NCBI GenBank assembly: GCA_964016985.1
Contig: OZ024823.1
Coordinates: 41,326,264-41,390,263 of the forward strand
Source: Anodontia alba
Lineage: Eukaryota > Mollusca > Bivalvia > Lucinida > Lucinidae
DNA: 64,000 bases
Direction of reading: 5' to 3'
Part shown: positions 28,401 through 37,400 of the stretch, piece after piece
Layout of the letters: the number at the start of each line of letters is the position of its first letter
How positions within the stretch are numbered: position 1 is the stretch's first letter
Notes under the pieces: model-generated
Database searches by the model: none
What the model was told of the DNA's origin: nothing
Seen by the model: only the letters and a program-made list of their open reading frames with translations
Program-made: the position numbers and the translations under genes

Positions 28401-31400
28401 TGAGTGGGGCAAACAAATGAGAATGCATACAGAATAAGAAGGGGCAGCTCTGGACAGAATGGAACCATAGCTAAAACCCTTTAAGTCAGGCTGTTACTGG
28501 GTGGTTTTATGTGTGGTAGTTGGTTTGGTACTCAAAACTTAAGCAAACTTACAGAAATTATGATGGCTCACACCAAGAATCAAACAAAGTAATACACTTC
28601 AATCTCTTTATAACACGGTTCATTATAACACGATTTTGGATATAACACAGTTCTAAATTGGATCCCAAAAATGTATAGATTACATTGAAAAATGACCATA
28701 AATGGTCATTTTTCAATATAATCTATACATTTTTGTTTGGATATAACACGGTTGTTTAACTAACACGGTTTATGCTATGGACCCCAACAACAGTTTTATA
28801 AAGAGGTTGTGGTGTAGTTGGTTTGGTACTCAAAACATAAGCAAACTTACAGAAATTATGATGGCTCACACCAAGAATCAAACAAAGTAATACCTGACTG
28901 ATAGGTTTCTTTGAGAATGCCTTGTTTGATCTTTCCAATGTCACTTCATATTTAAAGTCACCTGAAGCAAACAGAAAATGAATAGATATTATTAGTATAT
29001 ATAGCTCTAGCATACCTCCAGATAGGAGATGACTCCTACATGGTTAATCCATTGCTTTTTACAGGACCTTTCACAGAATTCAAACTTAGGACTCCTCTAT
29101 TCTGAGTCAGTCCTTCTAGCACTTGCACAACAAAAGGTATTTGTAGCAAAGTTTTTCGTACATTCTTTAAATGACAATGACAAAGTCCAAATACTATTTT
29201 CCACATCTTTAATTGTTATTATTTTTCTTCTTTATTTTTCAACATATATACGGTGTATAGTTAATTCACACATGAAGAAACTGTTCTTGGCAATGGCCAA
29301 CAGGCCACTGCCTATTTCCAAACTTAGGAAGTTACATTATTTTAGTGTCCACAACATCTCAAGAAAATGAACTACTAGACTTGTCAGTCCAAGCCCAAGA
29401 TTTCGACTTGTCAATCCAAGTGCAAGATTCCAACTTATCATTCCAGATGCATGATTATGACTGATTGACCTGGCCTTCTTCTAATTTTCTTTGGGCCAGT
29501 CAAACTGATTGTTGCTTAGCAACCAATCTTAAGCACCAACCAAAGTTTGGATTTTACTTTGAACTGTCACTCAAGGCTTAGTTAGCAGAATTTGACAATT
29601 GATTATTTGACCATACTGTCCTCATAAAAGATTAACTTACTAGAATTAACACTTACAATTTTCATACATACCAGTGAATGAATTATTTAGTTTGTAACTT
29701 TTGTAAGGAAAAAACCTGATAATGCACATGTTTAGCACAGTCACTTATTATAAATATTAGGTGATATGAAGGCTTGATCTTTTCTCAACAAAGAAGGCAA
29801 AACAATAGTTGTATTTGGTCAGTATAAATCAAATTATTGTGCATCTGTTTATTTAATGTACAAAGCTCTTTGTGGTAGTTTAGCCTGCTGTTTGGGAATG
29901 AGACATTTTGTCTCAATGAAAAACTTGAAATATTTTACTAAAATTAAAATGAAATTCAAATTTCACTAAATTAAAATGTCATGCAAATTTTCCCTGTTAC
30001 ATAATAATAAAATAAGAAGGAAAGGAAAAATAGCAAGAAACTTCAAGACTTGTAGGTTCAATATGCAAGAAGCATAAGCTTAGCTAAGACAGATTTTACT
30101 CAGTTTCAAGTAGTGTATTCTATCTTAGAGGTGAAAAGTCAAATATAATCTAAATACTAATATCAAAAACAAAAGCATCTAGAGACGATGAATAATTAAA
30201 CTCTTATCGTCCAATTTAGGACAAAATATTACATCTTAGTTTGTCCTGCTGTACCAGGATATGCCCTGCCTTTACAAACAGAGTAGAGCAAGATCAGTTG
30301 GCTACTGGAGCCAACTGATCTGGATCTGCACTGTTTGTCATTAAGTTTGTGAATTTGTATTAACAATCTGGATTTAGTGATCTAATCGGCGGAAAATTAG
30401 AAAAGGATGTGGTATCTTAATTTATTCAGCATGACAAAACATTCAGGCATTCAAGTATTTCTCCAATTGAGTCCTCCGTGAAATCACCTGACCAGTAAAT
30501 GACACCAAAATCTGACCAACCAAAAAAGCTTACCAGTTAACGGTTAATGAACAATATTACCTATGTAGATTTCATTGATAAATACAGGTACAAATGCAGT
30601 TTTCATTGATAAATACAGGCATCACAATATTGTTTGTCTAAGGATTTACGCATGGGCGTGGTTATAGCCTTCTGACGGAGGAGTCAATTAAAACTACATT
30701 ATGGCCTATCATTCATATCACCTCAATGAAAAGGTTATAATGAGTCCCATAACATCTTGTTTCATGGAGAAATTTATGTAAAATACCAACATTTTTGTCA
30801 CTGAATCCTGGATATCAAGGTGACAACCAGGATGATAATATGGGAAATGTTTTATTGTTATTACAGGCTTGTGGAATTAGAGAATTTTATTACTTGTCAA
30901 CAGACAAGTAAATGATCAAAATTCATTTGTCCAACCAAATTTTACTTGCCCTAAAATTTACTTTTTTCTCATTTCTGTTGTGGGTACTTGTTAGAAGCGC
31001 CTCAGTGAGGCGCTTCTAATGAGTACCCACATGTTTTCTTCTAGAAATAAGAAAAATATATGTATATCATAATCTGGATACTCTTTTGAGCTAGATCTAG
31101 GACAAGTAAACTGAAATTTCTTACTTGTCCTCAGGGAAAAGGAACAAGTTAGACAAGTTGGGCATAGTGTTTCCACAGCCCTGGTTATTATATTGGCAAC
31201 AAAACATACGTTCTTACATTGTAGGTGCACAATGCAATGGCCTTGAAGAGGGACCATTTCAATGACTTCCCACAAAATATGCTTCAGGGCAAAAATTACA
31301 ACAAATAAAGTATCTTCTGAATACAATCTTTATCAGGACCTATATATGATCTATGATAAGTCTGGGGTAAATTTCTCCAGTTTCCCATGGTAAATCATTA

Positions 31401-34400
31401 GCCATGCCATAGTACTAGTTAAGGCACTTTTTTTCAGTCCAAAAGTATTGATATTTTTTCTTATTTCTCCACAAAAACATAAGTTGTGGGTACTCATTAG
31501 AAGCGCCTCACCAAGGCACTTCTAATGAGTACCCACAACATATGTTTTCGTGGAGGAAAAAGAAAAATATTTACCAGATACCCTCCCTTATCTAGACCTA
31601 TGATAAAGTATCTTCTGAATACAATCTTTATCAGGACATACAATGTATGATCTATGATAATTCTGGGGTAAATTTCTCCAGTTTCCCATTGGCAATAATT
31701 AGCAGTGCCTTGCCAGTTTTTCCACAAAAACATATATTGTGTGTTCATATTCAGTAGAAGTGCCTCTGTGAGGTTCTAATGAGTAATCACAAAATAAGTT
31801 TTATGGAAACATAAAAAAAAATCCCAAATTTCATTTTTTAACAATTTCTTTGTGTCTTTGTCCATTTTCCCACTACTATCCTGACTTACTAGAAGTCCTT
31901 GATTTTTTGGCTCTGTACTGCAGTAGATGTCCTTCTTTGGTTCCTACCAGTAGCACATCAGCTGAAATACAACACACACTAATCAGCAATTACACATACA
32001 TGTAGCTCCAGATGTCAGATGTCTATTTTGGTGACAACCTAGGATAATTTCTACAATTCTAATGACTACCCATCACGAAAACATGCATACATGTATATAG
32101 TTTTGACCCCCTTAAACCCTACTTTTATACAGTAAAACTGCAGTTAAAAGAAAGCAATATCACGGAAAAGATGTTTTTTTATGGCATCATTTAAAATACT
32201 TTTGGAATGTGGAATTATCTGTTAAACAAAGGTTAACCCTGTTCCTGCTGAACCCAGATATACCCTGCCTTTGCAAACAGTGTAGATCCAGATCAGTTGG
32301 CTTATGAAGATGCCAATGGATCTGGATCTGCACTGTTTGCCATTAAGTATGCAAATTTATCGCTAAGATCCAGATCAGGTAATCAGATTGGCTGAAAACT
32401 AGAAGTGGGCGTGGCATCTTAATTTATTCACCAGGACAAGGGTTAATAAAGGTCAGGAGTCATTCTAGAGGGTGATTTGGGAGAAAAAGTCTCCCAAAGC
32501 TGGCTAACTTCTCCCTATCTTGAGCTGAGGGAGAAGTGAAAATGTATAGAATGTACAGGGAAACCCAAGAGTTTGGACCAAACTTCTCCCTGAAATCCTA
32601 AAATTGTCGCAGAACTTCTCCCTCTCTGAAAGCTCTAGGATGAGCCCTGAAGGTAGCAATACACAGTTTGCTCAGGCCTATATGGTAGTTCATGGTCATT
32701 TTCAATCTGTTTATTAACCCTTTGACCCCTTGGTTTCTGGTGGCCTCCTCCGGCTTTGAATTTGGACATGTACACTGTTGCAGATGGGGGTGCTGGTGGA
32801 AAACAGAATGGCAAACAATGTAGAACCAGATAAGACTGCTCGTTACCTGTCTCATCTGGATCAATGTTGTTTGCAAAGGTGTCTGTTTTAGTCTGCAGGG
32901 CTGAAAGGACTAAGAAGTGTGGGCAGCCTAAAAACCATGTTTGTTTTTTGTTTGTTTTTTTGTTAGTTTTTTTTTACCATAAGTAGTAGTTCTAGGCAAG
33001 GGGCTTTTCATAATTACTTACAATATTTGTTTTTGTGGAGAAATAGGAAAATATTTATCTGGATACTCTTCTTATCAAGGGCTCTGTATATTGTAATTTA
33101 TGCTATTTTTTACATCAAAACATGAAAGCTGCATTAAGAAAAACACGCCTATTCAAATACGTGTATATTGAAAATTTTACCACCAAAAAATGAAAACTTT
33201 CAAATGAAAAATTCTAGTACTTTTCATATTCAAATATATTGAAAATTTTACCACCAAAAAATGAAAACTTTCAGATGAAAAATTCTGGTAGTTTTCATAT
33301 TTCTGCTCAAAACATAGATTGTGGTACTCATTAGAACTGTCTCATCAAGGCAGTTCTAACAAGTACCCACAATCTATGTTTATGAGCAGAAATAAGAAAA
33401 TTAATGTATACCCCTGTAAACCCCTTCCAGAAAAATTAGGGGATTTAAAATTAGGATTTTCAAAGCCATTTTCTTCATACATAGGAATCCTTCTATGTAA
33501 TTTTGATGAATTTCTCTCTCTCAAAAAAAAAAAAAAAAAATAGGAGTCACAGCTACCTAAATAGGAAGGAACCCAGGACTCTATATTTGTTGTTTTCAAC
33601 AAAAGTTTTTAACTTAATAATCAACTAAATTGATATATTTACTGAAGGATTTTCCAGAAATCACAGCTGAAAAGTAAACATCCATTGCGCCCGTTTTTGA
33701 AATACATGAATATTAATTAGGCGGAGGTGACGTAACGTGTAAACATAAACAAAACGCTGTCATCTAAAAGTGCATGGATAGGGGATAGATGTTGATAAAG
33801 TTAATCCTTAAAACGCCAAGAAAACCTGCCTCTGAAAATGTTGTCTGTTTATGTCGTCTACTGAATATTCTTGCAAACTTTTCAAACCTATTTTTGCATA
33901 CAGGCAAACAGTGTGGACTCAGATCAGACTGCTCCTAATCTGGGTCCACACTGTTTGCAGAAATGACTTTTAAAGTAACCAGCAGAAGACAAAGCAGACG
34001 ACAGTAGTCGTGACTGGCACTTTAAGGGTTAAGAGATTTATTTATTAAGTGTAGTTCTGTGCAGAATTTGATATTTTGGTTGATCGAAATAGGATTATTA
34101 TTTAATTTAGGAGCAGCTACATGTAAATTTTGTAAGAATGGCCATTTCCGTCTGAGAAAGGACAAATCTTATTCGAAAGACGGCTTCTGTTGGAGGTGTT
34201 CAAACAAGAAATGCAACAAGAAAGTGTCTATTCATGCTGGCTCATGGTTTGAGGGACATAATTTAACACTTGAACAGATCATTTTGATAACTTATTTTTG
34301 GGTATATGGTGCGGACCAAGAATTTGTGAAGCACAAACTGGGAATTTCCAACCAGACTATTGTGGATTGGTACAATTCTTCACGGGAGGTGTGTTCTTGT

Positions 34401-37400
34401 ATTTTGGAGAAAGACAATGTAAAAGTAGGAGGACTTGGTATTGTTGTGGAGATCCATGAAAGTAAATTTGGCAAACAAAAATACCATTCAGGACATCATG
34501 TTGAAGGACAGTGGGTTTCTGGGGGCATAGAAAGAGACAGTAAGAAGTGTTTTTTCAAAAGTGTTGAAGATACCATGTAGGACAGTGGAGACTTTTGTAT
34601 CAATAATAAAAGAAAATACATTTGTATCAATCCAGGAACCACTATTATTTCAGACTGCTGGAGGGCTTATAATTCACTTTCAGAGGATGGTTTTTGTCTA
34701 ACCATTACATGCCTTGTAATCTGCTGTATGTGCTCCTATGTGGGCCGAAAATTTGATAGCTTAATATCTTGTATCTAGGTACCCATGAGAAGCACCTCAG
34801 TTAGAAGCGCCTCATCTGAGTACCCATACAGTCGTGTGGCCTAATGTGGCATATCTGCCAATGCTGCTCACTCAAATATTTTTCTCCCAGATATCCCAAA
34901 GTATCATTTTGCGGGCGTATGTGATGAAACATATCAAATGGTACATGGCCATTACAATTTGCAGGATTTTATTTCAAAATAATGAGGAAAATGTTGTTTT
35001 CACTAAAACCAAAGGACCCTTTTCCCTGAACGTGAAATTTAAAAGGTGGTTTTGTCAGTGTGAGCAATGAAAATGGCACAAATATATTCTAAATTGATTA
35101 GTGATTATAGAAATCCATCTTTAATCCAACAACATTCTTTACCGGTATGTCCAAGGCAACAGGCAAAATTCTAACAGGTGCGCGACATTGGCGGAAATTT
35201 TTATGACACACAAACAAGGGGGTGATGAAGTTGAGGGGTTATTATCGGTTCTGAGATGTTTCACTCCCAAACTATTTCCTCCCCTAGACATTTCACCCCC
35301 AAGACGTTTTGCCCCTAATCGTTTCGTGCCCCCTAGTCATTTAGCCCCTCTAGTTGTTTCATCCCTTAAACTAGTTAAATAGTAAAAAATTTAGGTAGTA
35401 TAACTTCTCGAAGTACCATGCCCCAGCTCATTTGCAATCATACACATTTTAATATTCATTCAAAACTGAAACTGAAAGTACAGTGAACTCAACTTGACAT
35501 CAGTAATGGCAAAAATAATGGCAAAATAATCATAATCATCATAATCGGATTTTTGATTAAAGTGCAGGTACAGGGGCAACATCCACATCAGTGGACCCCC
35601 TTCCAGATAGCTGGCTTGCTGCACGCATGGCAGATCTCACACCAGATCTCCAGATACGTCTATCATGAGGACTGATAGCCAAGAGCTTCCACACTCTGCA
35701 ATCCCTCTCTGTCAGCTGCTTCCATGTCATTTTGAGCCTCCCACGCTTTCCATCAACCTGTATGTTAAAGGCTGTCTTGATTGCACCATTGGAGCATTCC
35801 ACATGTCCATACCATCGGAGTCTTCTCTCCTTCAGAATGAGGTCCAGATCCTCAATGCCAAGCGGCGCAAGTAGCTCATTGGACCTGGTGGTGACAATGT
35901 CTTGCGACCTGACATTGCAGATCTGTCTGATCACTGCCCTGTTATTTCGCTGCAGACACTGGAGGTTCGGCTTTGTCAATGGCCAAGTCTCGCTAGCATG
36001 GAGCATTGCGCTCCACACGCAAAAGCTGTACACACGGCCACGCGTTTTGAAAGAGAGGTGGCGTGAAGAAAGGACTGGTAGCAGATCCTTGAACTTCTTC
36101 CAGGCGGTTTTCACACGTGTTGTGGTTGAAAGTTCACAGCCACCTGCTGCTGAGAGCATGTCTCCAAGGTAGCAAAAGGAAGCTACCACCTCAAGCTTAT
36201 CAGGTCCGACCTGGACTTCCTTCTGTGGTCTGCCATCCAATGGGGCATGCAGTTCCCTGGCACTGTGTACATCTGTAGTCAGGGTCCTTTTTCAAGCGCT
36301 TGAGCCCACTGCATTTCTTGTGCACCCAGTGCTTGCAGCCATCGCAGAAGATGCTGTTGCTGCCCACTCCAGTACGACAGACAGCGCATGGAAACTCACC
36401 TGAACTCTGCAGGAGATCCAGTCCCGTACTGCAGATCATGATCTTTGTCTTTCCTGCATTTACTCTTAGTCCTTTCTTCTCCATTGCTTCTTTCCAAGTC
36501 AAGAGCCTCCTGACACATTCCTCAAGCGATTCAGCGATAACAAGGCCCGCAAAATAAATAAATAAATACCTGTCCAACAAAGCCTATGCTGCCATCACAC
36601 ACACATCACAAAAAATAGCATCGCGTCGACTATCTACTTCTTTCTGACATGCAATGCAGACATAAGACATTTTTCAGCTTTAGAATACTTTGATATTCGT
36701 ATAACAGCTTAAAAGATGACTGTTGCTCTGGTCTTATAGCCCTAACATTGGAACATGAAAGATTTTCTTGATACAAAAAAATATGCCAATTATGACAATT
36801 TGGAATTCCATTTTACCTCACTTTACTGCCATTGTCAACCGACCAATTTAATACACTATTTAAAACTGGTAAATGTACTCATATCATCATCATATCATTA
36901 TCGGATTTTTGATTAATGTGCAGGTACAGGCGCAACATCCATATCAGTGGGCCTCCTTCCAGGTAGCTGGCTTGCTGCAGGCATGGCAGATCTCACACCA
37001 GATCTCCAGGTATGTCTATCATGAGGGTTGATAGCTGAGAGCTTCCACTCTCTGCAATCCCTCTCTGTCAGCTGCTTCCATGTCATCTTTAGCCTCCCAG
37101 GCCCAACCTGTATGTCAAAGGCTGTATGACTGCACCATTGGAGTGTTCCACATGTCCATCCCATTGCAGCCTTCTCTCCTTCAGAATGAGGTCCAGATCC
37201 TCAATGCCAAGCGGCGCAAGTAGCTCATTGGACCTGGTGGTGACAATGTCTTGCGGCCTGACATAGCAGATTTGTCTGATCATTGCCCTATCATTTTGCT
37301 GCAGACGCTGGAGGTTTGGCTTACGAGATAATTAAAGCAGTTTGCTAAGACCACGTGTTTTCACACCTCACTATTGACCGCGTAAACGATTAACGGTATG

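Noticed and set aside
35732..36172. Plus-strand ORFs opposite LINE copies A and C (also 56850-57366)
   Set aside because: Antisense shadows of the conserved LINE reading frame.
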